From the NCBI GenBank assembly GCA_938046585.1, contig CALIWR010000006.1:124001-188000 (forward strand): 64,000 nucleotides of DNA, read 5' to 3'. Shown here in pieces: positions 1 to 9,066 of this stretch. This stretch comes from an uncultured Propionibacteriaceae bacterium (lineage in GTDB: Bacteria > Actinomycetota > Actinomycetes > Propionibacteriales > Propionibacteriaceae). Under the pieces are notes generated by a model. It made no database searches. It saw only the letters and a list, made by a program, of their open reading frames with translations, and was not told the origin of the DNA. The translations under genes were made by a program, and so were the position numbers. Position 1 is the first letter of the stretch. Each line of letters starts with the position of its first letter.

Positions 1-311
1 ACCACCTGCTCGTCGCTGACCTCTTGGCCGCCCGCCTCAAGGAAAGCCGACCAGGCGTCGGGGACCACGGTCCCCAGCGCCCGCCAGGCGCCGACCTGGC
101 GGCCCTGCCCGGCGGCGGCAGCGCCGGCCACCAGCGCATCGACCCCGTTATAACCGGGGCCCACCAGCAGCAGCACCCGTTGCCCGGACCCCAGTTCTTC
201 GAATAGCGCCTGTTCCACGGCGGCGGCGCTGGCCCGGACCAGGTCCGGCAGGCTGCGACCGGATGCGTTCTCGGCCGCCCGGCCCTGAGCCCGGGAGTAG
301 ATCACGGTCAC
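1..311 (-). CDS. Partial YjeF_N-like protein, tandem paralog of NnrE domain
   Basis: About 103 residues are visible before the gene leaves the window on the left. The GTG start at 311 has an AAAGAGGA ribosome binding site eight bases upstream. The protein aligns closely with the N-terminal half of the NnrE/NnrD protein encoded 31 bp upstream: IYS.AQ near the start, then VLLLVGPG and LEAGGQEV. NnrE epimerises damaged NAD(P)H hydrate. The family glycine-asparagine loop, GPGNNGGDAL in the neighbour, reads GPGYNGVDAL here, so two conserved loop residues are changed while the Asp is kept. It is probably the last gene of the glmS-acpS-nnrE operon. It could be a diverged epimerase, a non-catalytic partner or a decaying duplicate; the missing 3' part would decide whether a kinase domain follows. 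Confidence 0.8.
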   Translation of the reverse strand, partial: MTVIYSRAQGRAAENASGRSLPDLVRASAAAVEQALFEELGSGQRVLLLVGPGYNGVDALVAGAAAAGQGRQVGAWRALGTVVPDAWSAFLEAGGQEVSDEQV

Positions 312-342
312 CTCAGGAATCCTCTTTCTCGTCTCGTGGGGT

Positions 343-1734
343 TCACCGGGCGAGTCCGGCAATAGTGGCCGGCAGCTGTCGCACCACGTCCTGCGGCGGG
401 TACGGTCCGGGGTTCGCCGTAGCGGTCAGGGCCTGCGCTGAAGCAGCGCAGACCGCCGCCTGCCAGGCCGGCATCCCCGACGCCAGCAGGGTCGCGCAGA
501 TCCCGGCCAGGACATCACCAGAGCCGGCCTGGGCGGTCCACGCCGGCCCCGGCACCGCAACCTGAACGGTGGTCGAACGGGGCCCGGCCACGTACTGGAC
601 AGCGCCCTTGAGCAGCACCGTCACCCCGTACTGACCGGCAGCCTTGCGGACCGCCGCCACCGGCTCGTCGACCACCTCGGCCCGTGACACCCCCAGCAGG
701 TGAGCCAGTTCACCGGCGTGCGGGGTGAGCAGAACATCGGCCCGGCCGAGATGCTCGGGGACGTACGGCAGGGCGTCGGCATCCACCACCACCGGCAGGC
801 CACTAGCAAGCCGGTCGTCAAGTTCCCGGGCCCCATCGGGGCGGGGTCCCCAGCCGGGGCCGACCAGCCAGGACTGGACCCGGCCCTCGGCCCGGACCAC
901 ATTCGGCAGCTGCCACATCAGCAGCTCGGCCACCGAAGTCGGGCCGCAGAAACGCACCATCCCGGCCCCCGCGTACACCGCACCCAGGGTGGCCAGCACC
1001 CCGGCGCCAGGGTACCGCTGGGATCCGGCGTCGACGCCGACCACGCCCCGGCCGTACTTGTCGCTGCGTTCGTCGGGGACCGGCCAGGCAGCGACCACAT
1101 CTTCGACCTGCCAGGCAACCAGCTGAGCTTCCCGCATCTCGAGCCCAATGTCGGCGATGGTGACCCGGCCGCAGCGCCGCCGGGCCGGGCCCAGCAGGTG
1201 ACAGGCTTTGTACGAGCCGAGGGCCACGGTCCGGGTGGGCCAGAACGACTCGGCCGGGGCCCAGGCCGAGTCAGCCTCCAGCCCGGACGGCAGATCGACC
1301 GACAGTACCGGCAGCTGCCGCTCCCGGCAGGCCACGGCGAGGGCCTCGACCGGTCCGGGCAGCCCGGCTCGGGCCCCGATCCCAAAGACCCCGTCCACTA
1401 CCAGGTCCACCTCAGGCAGGATCGCGAGGGCCTCATCGGCCGCCACCTCCTGGCCGCCGGCCTCCAGCAGGGCCTGCCAGCCGGCGGCGTGAACCGAGTC
1501 TGCGGTCCGCCAGGCCCACACCTGGCGTCCGTCGACCAGCTCAGCCCCGGCGTACAACGCGTCACCGCCGTTGTTGCCCGGCCCGACCACCAGCAGCACC
1601 CGGGTCCGTTCGCCGAGTTCCTCCCGCGCCGCTGCGGCGACCGCAGCGGCCGCCCGCCGCATCAACTGCTCCGGTGGCTGGACAGCTGCTGCCTCGGCGA
1701 CACGAATCTGCGCAGCAGAGTAGATCGGCTGCAT
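343..1734 (-). CDS. nnrE/nnrD: Bifunctional NAD(P)H-hydrate epimerase / ADP-dependent dehydratase
   Basis: 463-residue fusion that repairs hydrated NAD(P)H. The N-terminal YjeF_N epimerase domain (about 1-210) has the intact loop GPGNNGGDAL at residues 51-60. The C-terminal ribokinase-like dehydratase domain (about 220-463) shows YPGAGVLA, GPGWG, LLTPHAGE and the AGSGDVLAG anion hole. The start was set at the ATG at 1734 rather than the longer reading frame to 1761, because AAGGAG lies eight bases upstream. It follows acpS by 116 bp and precedes the YjeF_N paralog by 31 bp, so the three are probably co-transcribed. Family assignment is secure from the motifs. Confidence 0.93.
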   Translation of the reverse strand: MQPIYSAAQIRVAEAAAVQPPEQLMRRAAAAVAAAAREELGERTRVLLVVGPGNNGGDALYAGAELVDGRQVWAWRTADSVHAAGWQALLEAGGQEVAADEALAILPEVDLVVDGVFGIGARAGLPGPVEALAVACRERQLPVLSVDLPSGLEADSAWAPAESFWPTRTVALGSYKACHLLGPARRRCGRVTIADIGLEMREAQLVAWQVEDVVAAWPVPDERSDKYGRGVVGVDAGSQRYPGAGVLATLGAVYAGAGMVRFCGPTSVAELLMWQLPNVVRAEGRVQSWLVGPGWGPRPDGARELDDRLASGLPVVVDADALPYVPEHLGRADVLLTPHAGELAHLLGVSRAEVVDEPVAAVRKAAGQYGVTVLLKGAVQYVAGPRSTTVQVAVPGPAWTAQAGSGDVLAGICATLLASGMPAWQAAVCAASAQALTATANPGPYPPQDVVRQLPATIAGLAR

Positions 1735-1850
1735 GCCCACGCTCCTTCTTCGGCCCCCCATGGCAACCGACCGGCGCCGTGGCTCGCCGGTGCCGGTCAG
1801 GTATCAGTATTCCGCATCGCCCCACACCAGCATGCTGCGGATGAGGGTGC

Positions 1851-2201
1851 TCACCGCTCCAGGACCACCATTGCTACCGCCAGGTTGGCGTCGTGGCTGA
1901 GGCTCAGGTGGACCCGATTCGTACCGAGGGCAGCAGCCCGGGCAGCCACAGAACCACGCAGCCGCAACGCGGGCTGCCCGGATTCGGCGACGACCACCTC
2001 CGCGTCCTGCCACGACAGCCCCGGCGACCCACCTAAAGCCTTGGCCAAGGCCTCTTTGGCGGCAAACCGAGCGGCCTGCGAGCGCGGCGGCAGGGCCATC
2101 TCAGCCGGGCAGAGGACCCGGGCCGCAGCGCCGGGGTGGCGCCGGCACATCGCCTGCCAGCGGCTCAGGTCGCAGATGTCGACCCCGATCGCGACAATCA
2201 C
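1851..2201 (-). CDS. acpS: Holo-[acyl-carrier-protein] synthase
   Basis: 116 residues, normal length. AcpS transfers the 4'-phosphopantetheine arm from CoA to acyl carrier protein. The AcpS-type signatures are visible: IGVDICDLSRW near the N-terminus with the metal-binding Asp8, RFAAKEALAKALG in the middle, and HLSLSHD near the C-terminus. Its ATG overlaps the TGA of glmS by four bases (ATGA), so translation is probably coupled to glmS. The acpS-nnrE neighbourhood is common in Actinobacteria. A 116-bp gap without an evident signal follows before nnrE. Confidence 0.95.
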   Translation of the reverse strand: MIVAIGVDICDLSRWQAMCRRHPGAAARVLCPAEMALPPRSQAARFAAKEALAKALGGSPGLSWQDAEVVVAESGQPALRLRGSVAARAAALGTNRVHLSLSHDANLAVAMVVLER

Positions 2202-4039
2202 TCGACGGTGACCGACTTCGCCAGGTTCCGAGGCTGGTCGACGTCGTGACCTAGCAGGGTCGCCAGCTCGCAGGCGAAGAACTGCAGCGGGATCACCGCC
2301 ACCAGCGGCTGGAATAGGGTCGCCACCTTCGGCAGCGGCACCCAGACGTCAGCATGGGTGGACACCTGCGGGTCGCCCTCCTCGGCCAGGACCACGGTCA
2401 ACGCGCCCCGGGCTCGTACCTCCTGGATGTTGGAAACCACCTTGTCGTGGAGCTGGTCGCGGCCGTACGGCGGGACTACCACGAAGACCGGCAGCCCCGG
2501 CTCGACCAGCGCGATCGGCCCGTGTTTGAGCTCGCCGGCCGGGAATCCCTCGGCGTGCAGGTACGAGATCTCCTTCAGTTTCAGTGCGCCCTCCAAGGCG
2601 ACCGGGTAGCCGACATGGCGGCCCAGGAAGAGCACCGAGCTCCGGTCGAGGAAGTCCCGGGCCAGCTGGGCGACCTGGTCGAGGCGGTCCAGGACCGTCT
2701 GCATCTGGGCCGGGATCTGTTCCAGTTCGGCGAGCAGGCCCCGGATCTCGTCGCCGAATTTGGTGCCTCGCACCTGCGCCAGGTACAGCCCGAGCAGGTA
2801 GCAGGCGACGATCTGGGTAGTGAAGCCCTTGGTCGAGGCGACCCCGATCTCCGGGCCGGCGTGGGTGTAAATCACCGCGTCCGATTCGCGGGGAATGGTG
2901 GCGCCGTTGGTGTTGCAGATCGCGATCACCTTGGCGTGCTGTTCGCGGGCGTGCCGGATCGCCATCAAGGTGTCGGCGGTCTCACCGGACTGGGAGATTG
3001 TCACCACCAGCGTGGTCGCGGTGATGATCGGGTCGCGGTAGCGGAATTCGGAGGCGATCTCGACCTCGCATGGGATCCGGGTCCAATGTTCGATCGCGTA
3101 CTTGGCGACCAGGCCGGCGTAGAAGGCGGTGCCGCAGGCCACGACTACGATCTTGTCGATCCGGCGCAGCTCGGCGTCATCGATCCGGATCTCGTCCAGC
3201 ACCAGCCGCCCGTCCGGGTCGAGACGACCCAGCAAGGTGTCAGCGACCGCCTTCGGCTGTTCGAAGATTTCCTTGCGCATGAACCAGTCGTAGCCACCCC
3301 GCTCGGCTGCGGAAAGATCCCAGTCGATGTGGTACGGGGTGGAATCGGCCGGCTCACCGGTGAACGAGGTGACCTGGTACCCGTCGGCGCTAACCTCCAC
3401 CATCTGGTCTTGGCCTAGCTCCACCGCGTCCTGGGTGAATTCGATGAACGCTGCGACATCCGAGGCCAGGAACATCTCGCCGTGTCCGACCCCGATCACC
3501 AGCGGCGAGTTACGGCGGGCGGCGACGATCCGGCCCGGCACCTGGTGGTCGACCGCGACCAGGGTGAAAGCTCCCTGTAGCCGCGAGCACACGGACCGCA
3601 TCGCCTCGGCCAAGCCGAGGGATTCGACCGCGACGCCGAGTAGCTGGGCGACGACCTCGCTGTCGGTCTCGCTGCGGAACCGGACGCCGGACTGTTCCAG
3701 CTCGACGCGCAACTCGGCGTAGTTCTCGATGATCCCGTTGTGAACCACGGCGACCCGCCCGTTCTGGGACAGGTGCGGGTGGGCGTTGTCATCGGTGGGT
3801 CCGCCATGGGTGGCCCAGCGGGTGTGGCCGATCGCCTGGTGTGAGCCGGGCAACGGACGCGCCGCCAGCTCGTTCTGAAGATGCTTCAGTTTGCCGGCTT
3901 TCTTGGCCAGGGCCAGCCCGTCGTCGGTGACCACGGCGACCCCGGCCGAGTCGTAACCGCGATATTCCATCCGCCTCAGCCCGGCCACCACCACCTGCTC
4001 GGCCGGGCGCGGCCCCACGTACCCAATGATTCCGCACAT
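2198..4039 (-). CDS. glmS: Glutamine--fructose-6-phosphate aminotransferase (isomerizing)
   Basis: 613 residues. It makes glucosamine-6-phosphate from fructose-6-phosphate and glutamine, the entry to UDP-GlcNAc and peptidoglycan; glmM, the next enzyme, is at 7702-9054. The start is fixed by MCGIIGYVG: Cys2 is the N-terminal nucleophile after Met removal, so the 75-residue upstream extension of the open frame is not translated. The N-terminal Ntn glutaminase (about 1-220) is followed by two SIS domains (TISQSGETADT; the C-terminal one has EGALKLKEISYLHAEGF) and the usual terminal NLAKSVTVE. It is divergent from coaA with a 100-bp gap and translationally coupled to acpS. Confidence 0.97.
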   Translation of the reverse strand: MCGIIGYVGPRPAEQVVVAGLRRMEYRGYDSAGVAVVTDDGLALAKKAGKLKHLQNELAARPLPGSHQAIGHTRWATHGGPTDDNAHPHLSQNGRVAVVHNGIIENYAELRVELEQSGVRFRSETDSEVVAQLLGVAVESLGLAEAMRSVCSRLQGAFTLVAVDHQVPGRIVAARRNSPLVIGVGHGEMFLASDVAAFIEFTQDAVELGQDQMVEVSADGYQVTSFTGEPADSTPYHIDWDLSAAERGGYDWFMRKEIFEQPKAVADTLLGRLDPDGRLVLDEIRIDDAELRRIDKIVVVACGTAFYAGLVAKYAIEHWTRIPCEVEIASEFRYRDPIITATTLVVTISQSGETADTLMAIRHAREQHAKVIAICNTNGATIPRESDAVIYTHAGPEIGVASTKGFTTQIVACYLLGLYLAQVRGTKFGDEIRGLLAELEQIPAQMQTVLDRLDQVAQLARDFLDRSSVLFLGRHVGYPVALEGALKLKEISYLHAEGFPAGELKHGPIALVEPGLPVFVVVPPYGRDQLHDKVVSNIQEVRARGALTVVLAEEGDPQVSTHADVWVPLPKVATLFQPLVAVIPLQFFACELATLLGHDVDQPRNLAKSVTVE

Positions 4040-4139
4040 GCGGGGCACTGTATCGTCGCTGGCCTGGCCGCCGGTGGCGCTCGAACAGTATCGAGCCAGC
4101 ACGCACCGTCGCTGCGAGCCCGTACCCGGAGGTAGACAG

Positions 4140-5087
4140 ATGAAGGCAGCCGAGGAGGACCCGTTCGGCCCGTACACGACCCGCAGCCGGGAACACTGGG
4201 CCGAATTGGCCCGCAGTCGGAAACTGGACCTCACCCAAGAGACGTTGGCGCGGATCCGGGCCACCGGCGACCCGATCGAGCTTGACCAGGTCCGTCAGGT
4301 CTATCTGCCGCTGACGAGGCTGGTGAGCCTGTACCTGCAGCACACCGGGATGTTGTACGACGAGCAGAACCGGCTGCTGGGCCTTGATGTGATCCGAACC
4401 CCGTTCGTGATCGGGGTCGCCGGGTCGGTGGCGGTCGGTAAATCCACCACCGCCCGGCTGCTGCGCGAACTGCTGCGCCAAAACGGGATCCGGGCCGACC
4501 TGGTCACCACCGACGGTTTCCTGCTGCCGAATGCTGAACTCGAGGCCCGCGGGCTGCTTGAACGGAAAGGGTTTCCCGAGTCGTACGACCGCAAGGCGCT
4601 GCTGCGATTCGTGATGGACGTGAAATCCGGCGAACCGGAGGTTCGGGCGCCGGTCTATTCGCACCTCGCCTACGACATCATCCCTGGGGCCGAGATCGTG
4701 GTCCGCCGGCCGAAGGTCCTAATCGTGGAGGGGTTAAATGTGCTCCAACCGCCCCGGCTGCGTCTCGACGGGGCCCTGGGGCTGGCGGTTAGTGACTTCT
4801 TCGACTTCAGCGTATTTGTCGACGCTGAGGAGGAACTGATCCGGTCCTGGTATCTGGCCCGTTTCCGGCACCTGCGGGAGACAGCCTTCCGTGATCCCCA
4901 GTCCTACTTCGCTCGGTTTGCGGCGATGCCTGAGGCTGAGGCCCTGGCCATGGCGGCCGAGGTCTGGGAGACCATCAACAGCCCGAATTTGCGGGACAAT
5001 ATCATGCCGACCAGGGCTCGGGCCACCGTCGTCTTACGTAAGGGCCCCGATCACACGGTGGACTGGGTGAGGATCCGTAAGTTATGA
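4140..5087 (+). CDS. coaA: Type I pantothenate kinase
   Basis: 315 residues, typical of bacterial CoaA. It phosphorylates pantothenate in the first step of CoA synthesis. The P-loop GVAGSVAVGKSTTAR lies near residue 98, followed by TTDGFLLPN and the family stretch KGFPESYDR. The open frame begins earlier, but the ATG at 4140 has GGAGGT seven bases upstream and the upstream residues look non-coding. It is divergent from glmS and followed 84 bp later by a metal-uptake operon. No substrate-specific oddities seen. Confidence 0.96.
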   Translation: MKAAEEDPFGPYTTRSREHWAELARSRKLDLTQETLARIRATGDPIELDQVRQVYLPLTRLVSLYLQHTGMLYDEQNRLLGLDVIRTPFVIGVAGSVAVGKSTTARLLRELLRQNGIRADLVTTDGFLLPNAELEARGLLERKGFPESYDRKALLRFVMDVKSGEPEVRAPVYSHLAYDIIPGAEIVVRRPKVLIVEGLNVLQPPRLRLDGALGLAVSDFFDFSVFVDAEEELIRSWYLARFRHLRETAFRDPQSYFARFAAMPEAEALAMAAEVWETINSPNLRDNIMPTRARATVVLRKGPDHTVDWVRIRKL

Positions 5088-5171
5088 GGCGGCTGTCGGG
5101 CGCTGAGAGGACCGAACTAGACTCACCGGCCGACGCTCGCCTGGGCGTACGTCGAAAGGTGGACTGATTGC

Positions 5172-6083
5172 ATGCGTCTGCGTTCCTGGATCGTGATACC
5201 GGTTCTCGCCGCCCTGCTGCTGGCTGGCTGTCGCCTGAATCCGTCCCCCAGCGCTGCATCAGCTGCCAAGCCCGTGGTGCTGACCACCTTCACGGTATTG
5301 GCGGACATCGCCCGATCGGTCGCCGGTGATCACCTGCAGGTCGAGTCGATCACCAAGCCGGGGGCTGAGATCCACGGCTACGAGCCGACCCCGGCCGATG
5401 TGGCCCGGGCCACGAAGGCCAGCCTCATTCTGGACAACGGTCTGAACCTGGAGGTCTGGTTTCAGCAGTTCGTGGAACAGGTACGTGTCAAGCATGTGGT
5501 GGTCTCGCAGGGGGTCACCCCGATCGACATCGCCGAGGATGCGTACGCCGGGAAACCCAACCCGCACGCCTGGATGAGCCCGACCAATGTCCGGATCTAC
5601 GTGGACAACATGGTGCGAGCTTTCACCGAGCTGGACCCAGCGCACGGCGCCGACTACCGCCGCAACGGTGACGCCTACCAGGCCCAGCTGACGCAGATCC
5701 ACACCGACCTGGTCTCGAACCTGGCCAAGATCCCGGCCGAGCACCGGGCCCTGGTCAGCTGTGAGGGGGCCTTCTCCTACCTGGCCCGCGATGCCGGACT
5801 CACCGAGAAGTACATCTGGCCGGTGAATGCCGAGCAGCAGGCGACGCCCCAGCAGGTCGCCTCGGTCATCCAGTTTGTGAAAGAGCGCCGGGTTCCGGCC
5901 GTGTTCTGCGAGTCGACCGTCTCAGACAAGCCGATGCGGCAGGTGGCCGCCTCGACCGGGAGCCGTCTCGGCGGAACCCTGTACGTCGACTCGCTGTCGG
6001 AGGCCGACGGCCCGGTCCCGACGTACCTCGACCTAATCCGGTACGACACCCGGACCATCATCGCCGGGTTGACCGGCTCGTGA
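5172..6083 (+). CDS. Metal ABC transporter substrate-binding lipoprotein, Mn/Fe type
   Basis: 303-residue extracytoplasmic binding protein of the cluster A-I (ZnuA/MntC/SitA) family. A short basic and hydrophobic signal ends in the lipobox LLAGC with Cys20. Likely metal ligands are His68 (GAEIHGYEP), His132 (NPHAWMSP), Glu198 (CEGAFSYLAR) and Asp273 (YVDSLSEADG). The His-His-Glu-Asp set and the absence of a His-rich loop favour Mn or Fe over Zn; this is inference. The stop overlaps the GTG of the ATPase gene, forming a three-gene operon. I looked for a DtxR/MntR-like box in 5088-5171 and saw none. Confidence 0.92.
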   Translation: MRLRSWIVIPVLAALLLAGCRLNPSPSAASAAKPVVLTTFTVLADIARSVAGDHLQVESITKPGAEIHGYEPTPADVARATKASLILDNGLNLEVWFQQFVEQVRVKHVVVSQGVTPIDIAEDAYAGKPNPHAWMSPTNVRIYVDNMVRAFTELDPAHGADYRRNGDAYQAQLTQIHTDLVSNLAKIPAEHRALVSCEGAFSYLARDAGLTEKYIWPVNAEQQATPQQVASVIQFVKERRVPAVFCESTVSDKPMRQVAASTGSRLGGTLYVDSLSEADGPVPTYLDLIRYDTRTIIAGLTGS

Positions 6084-6817
6084 CTGCGGTCGAGGTCAGC
6101 GGGCTGACCGTCCGCTACGGCGAGGTGTTGGCCTTGGACCAGGTCAGTCTGCGGCTCGAGCCGGGCCGGGTGACCGGACTGATCGGCATGAACGGCTCCG
6201 GGAAGTCGACCCTGCTGAAGGCGATTCTTGGCATGCTCCGGGTCGACCAAGGCCAGGTTCGTCTGGACGGGCTAGAACCGGCCCAGGCCCGCCGGCAGGC
6301 AGTTGTCGGATATCTGCCCCAGAGCGAGGAGGTCGACTGGACCTTCCCGCTCAACGTCGCCGAGGTCGTGATGATGGGCCGGTACGGACGGCTCGGCATC
6401 ACCCGTCGGCCGCGGCGCCGGGACCGGGCGGCGGTGGCCGAGGCGCTGGAGCGGGTGGAGCTGACCGATCGGGCCCAGCGTCAGATCGGCGCCCTGTCGG
6501 GCGGGCAACGCAAACGAGCCTTCCTGGCCCGATGTATCGCCCAGGATGCCCGGATCCTGCTATTGGACGAGCCTTTCGCTGGGGTCGACAAGCGCAGCGA
6601 GGCGACCGTGGTCCGGCTGCTGCGGGAGCTGGCCGCTGACGGCCGTACGGTGCTGGTGTCCACCCATGACCTGCAGGCCCTGCCGCAGCTGGCGCAGGAT
6701 GCGGTCCTGCTGGCAGGCCGGGTCGTGTTCCATGGCCCGGTTCGGCAGGCCCTGCAAGCCGACCGGCTCGCGTCGGCGTTCGGCCTGGACGTGCTCAACA
6801 CCGGGGACGCCACATGA
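6080..6817 (+). CDS. Metal ABC transporter ATP-binding protein
   Basis: 245-residue ATPase energising the metal uptake system encoded on both sides. Walker A is GMNGSGKST, the signature is LSGGQRKRAFLARC, Walker B is ILLLDEPFAGVD, and the switch His is in STHD. GTG start at 6080 overlaps the previous stop by four bases (GTGA), and its own stop overlaps the permease ATG, so the operon is translationally coupled throughout. The family is shared by Mn, Fe and Zn importers; the metal is inferred from the binding protein. Confidence 0.93.
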   Translation: MTAVEVSGLTVRYGEVLALDQVSLRLEPGRVTGLIGMNGSGKSTLLKAILGMLRVDQGQVRLDGLEPAQARRQAVVGYLPQSEEVDWTFPLNVAEVVMMGRYGRLGITRRPRRRDRAAVAEALERVELTDRAQRQIGALSGGQRKRAFLARCIAQDARILLLDEPFAGVDKRSEATVVRLLRELAADGRTVLVSTHDLQALPQLAQDAVLLAGRVVFHGPVRQALQADRLASAFGLDVLNTGDAT

Positions 6818-7665
6818 GCCTGTGGGAACCGTTGACGTACGACTTCATGATCCGGGCCCTGGCGACCACGGTGGTGGCGGCGGTGGTCTGCGCCCTGCTG
6901 TCGTGCTGGGTGGTGCTGGTCGGCTGGTCACTGATCGGGGACGCGGTCTCCCACGCGGTGTTGCCGGGGGTGGTGTTGGCCTACATCCTGGGCCTACCGT
7001 TCGCGCTGGGCGCGGTGGTCTTCGGTTTCCTGGCGGTGCTGCTGATCGGGGTGGTCCGTGACGGACGCCGGGTCAAGGAGGACGCCGCGATCGGGATCGT
7101 CTTCACCAGCCTGTTCGCGCTGGGACTGGTAATGCTGTCGTTGACCCCCAGCCAGACCGACCTCAACCACATCATCTTCGGCAACATCTTGGGGATCTCG
7201 GATGCGGACCTGGTTCAGATCGGGGTCCTGGTCGCGGTGGTGCTGGTGGCGGTGCTGGTGAAGCACCGCGACTTGACCCTGTACGCCTTCGACCCGACCC
7301 ACGCCCACGCGATCGGTCTGTCTCCGCGCCGGCTGGGGGCCTTGCTGCTGGGACTGTTGGCGATCACGACCGTGGTCGCGTTGCAGGTGGTCGGGGTGAT
7401 CCTGGTGGTGGCGATGTTGATCATCCCAGGCGCCACTGCCCGGCTGCTCACCGAACGGTTCTCCCGGATGCTGCTGATCGCCCCGCTGGGCTCGGCGGCG
7501 TGCTCGGCCGCCGGGATCTATCTCAGCTATTGGATCGATGCTTCTCCCGGCGGGATCGTGGTGCTGCTGCAGGGCCTGGTCTTCGCACTGGTCTACCTGG
7601 GCAGCCCCCGTCACGGCCTGGTCCGCCGCCTGCTGACCCGTCACGGACCGGCCAGTCAGGGCTGA
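6814..7665 (+). CDS. Metal ABC transporter permease
   Basis: 283-residue membrane protein of the ABC-3 (ZnuB/MntB) family with about eight hydrophobic segments, including VVAAVVCALLSCWVVLVGW near the N-terminus and an ABC-facing loop around KHRDLTLYAFDPTHAHAIGLSP. It forms the channel of the metal importer. ATG overlaps the ATPase stop by four bases. The gene ends 36 bp before the convergent glmM. Insertion of this operon between glmM and coaA/glmS separates genes that belong to one amino-sugar pathway. Confidence 0.92.
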   Translation: MSLWEPLTYDFMIRALATTVVAAVVCALLSCWVVLVGWSLIGDAVSHAVLPGVVLAYILGLPFALGAVVFGFLAVLLIGVVRDGRRVKEDAAIGIVFTSLFALGLVMLSLTPSQTDLNHIIFGNILGISDADLVQIGVLVAVVLVAVLVKHRDLTLYAFDPTHAHAIGLSPRRLGALLLGLLAITTVVALQVVGVILVVAMLIIPGATARLLTERFSRMLLIAPLGSAACSAAGIYLSYWIDASPGGIVVLLQGLVFALVYLGSPRHGLVRRLLTRHGPASQG

Positions 7666-7701
7666 TCACCGGACCCCAGCGCCAGCCTGGACGATCATGA
7701 T

Positions 7702-9054
7702 CTACAGGCCGGCGCGCTCGGTAACCACCGCTGCCAGCTGGTCGCAGATCTGCTGGGCCTGTTCCTGGGTGGGAGCCTCAGCCATGACCCGGACCACCGG
7801 CTCGGTACCGGAGGGCCGCAGCAGCACCCGGCCACTGTCACCCAGCGCGTGGGAGGCGGCCGTGATCGCGGCCTTGATCTCGAGGTCGCTGCCGGCACGA
7901 AGCTTGTCGACCCCGGAGACGTTGACCATCGCCTGCGGTAGCCGGGTCATTACCGAGGCCAATTCGGCGAGGCTCTTGCCGGTACGGGCCATCCGGGCGG
8001 TCATATGCAGGCCGGTCAGTACCCCGTCCCCGGTGGTGGCGAAAGCGCTCATAATCACATGCCCGGACTGTTCGCCGCCGAGGGTGAAACCGTTGGCGTT
8101 CATCGACTCCAACACGTACCGGTCGCCGACTTTGGTCTGGTCGACCCGGATCCCGTGCTCACGCATCGCATTCACGAAACCGAGATTGCTCATCACGGTA
8201 GCGACGACGGTGTTCGAGCCGAGTTCCTGACGCTCGCGCAGCATCAGCGCCAGGATCGCCAGGATCTGGTCCCCGTCGACGACGTGGCCGTCGGCGTCGA
8301 CTGCCAGGCACCGGTCGGCGTCGCCGTCGAGGGCGATCCCGAGGTGCGCCCGGTGCTCGACCACGGCCTGTTGCAGCTTTTCCAGGTGGGTCGATCCGAC
8401 CCCGTCGTTGATGTTCAGCCCGTCCGGCTCGGCGTGGATTGCGATCACCTCGGCGCCCTGGGCGGCGAAGGCTGAGGGACCGGTAACCGAGGCCGCGCCG
8501 TGGGCGCAGTCGATCACGATCCGGATCCCCTCCAGGGAGGAATCGGTGCCGAGCGAGGCGACCAGGTGCGCGATGTAGGCATCGAGCAGGCCCGGGTCAT
8601 CGCTGACCCGTCCGACCGCGGCCCCGATCGGACGGGTCCACTGTTCGCCAAGACGCTGTTCGATCGCATCCTCTAGGTCGTCGTCGAGTTTGATCCCGCC
8701 GCGAGCGATGAACTTGATCCCGTTGTCCGGCATCGGGTTGTGTGAAGCGGACAGCATCACGCCCAGGTCGGCGCCGGTACTGGCCACCAGGTACGCCAGG
8801 CCCGGGGTCGGGATGATCCCGATCCGGACCACGTCCACCCCGGCGCTAGCCAAGCCAGCCACCACCGCAGCCTCCAGGAATTCGCCCGAGGCCCGCGGGT
8901 CTCGCCCGACCAGGGCCCGGGGGCGGTGGCCAGAGAAGATCCCGGCCTCACCGAGCACCTGCGCGGCCGCCACTGACAGTTCGAGTGCCAGTTCCGCGGT
9001 GAGGTCGGCGTTGGCGACCCCTCGTACCCCATCGGTCCCGAATAGACGCCCCAT
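7702..9054 (-). CDS. glmM: Phosphoglucosamine mutase
   Basis: 450 residues. It converts glucosamine-6-phosphate to glucosamine-1-phosphate, downstream of GlmS. MGRLFGTDGVRG opens the protein; the active-site loop LSASHNPMPDNG carries the phosphorylated Ser104; the metal loop is DGDADR; the phosphate-binding loop near the C-terminus is LRPSGTEPVVRV. It lies 12 bp downstream of rpsI on the same strand, so it probably belongs to the rplM-rpsI-glmM transcript, an arrangement common in Actinobacteria. Confidence 0.97.
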   Translation of the reverse strand: MGRLFGTDGVRGVANADLTAELALELSVAAAQVLGEAGIFSGHRPRALVGRDPRASGEFLEAAVVAGLASAGVDVVRIGIIPTPGLAYLVASTGADLGVMLSASHNPMPDNGIKFIARGGIKLDDDLEDAIEQRLGEQWTRPIGAAVGRVSDDPGLLDAYIAHLVASLGTDSSLEGIRIVIDCAHGAASVTGPSAFAAQGAEVIAIHAEPDGLNINDGVGSTHLEKLQQAVVEHRAHLGIALDGDADRCLAVDADGHVVDGDQILAILALMLRERQELGSNTVVATVMSNLGFVNAMREHGIRVDQTKVGDRYVLESMNANGFTLGGEQSGHVIMSAFATTGDGVLTGLHMTARMARTGKSLAELASVMTRLPQAMVNVSGVDKLRAGSDLEIKAAITAASHALGDSGRVLLRPSGTEPVVRVMAEAPTQEQAQQICDQLAAVVTERAGL

Positions 9055-9066
9055 GGACCGCGACGG

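Noticed and set aside
700..2211. 503-codon open frame on the plus strand
   Set aside because: Antisense to nnrE/nnrD and acpS, both of which have intact family motifs; composition is typical of a high-GC shadow frame.
4079..4096. GCTCGA-N6-TCGAGC inverted repeat between glmS and coaA
   Set aside because: Arms of only six bases in a GC-rich gap; no second copy or link to a regulator, so chance is likely.
5088..5171. Looked for a DtxR/IdeR or MntR operator before the metal transporter genes
   Set aside because: No TTAGG...CCTAA-like palindrome is present; regulation left open.
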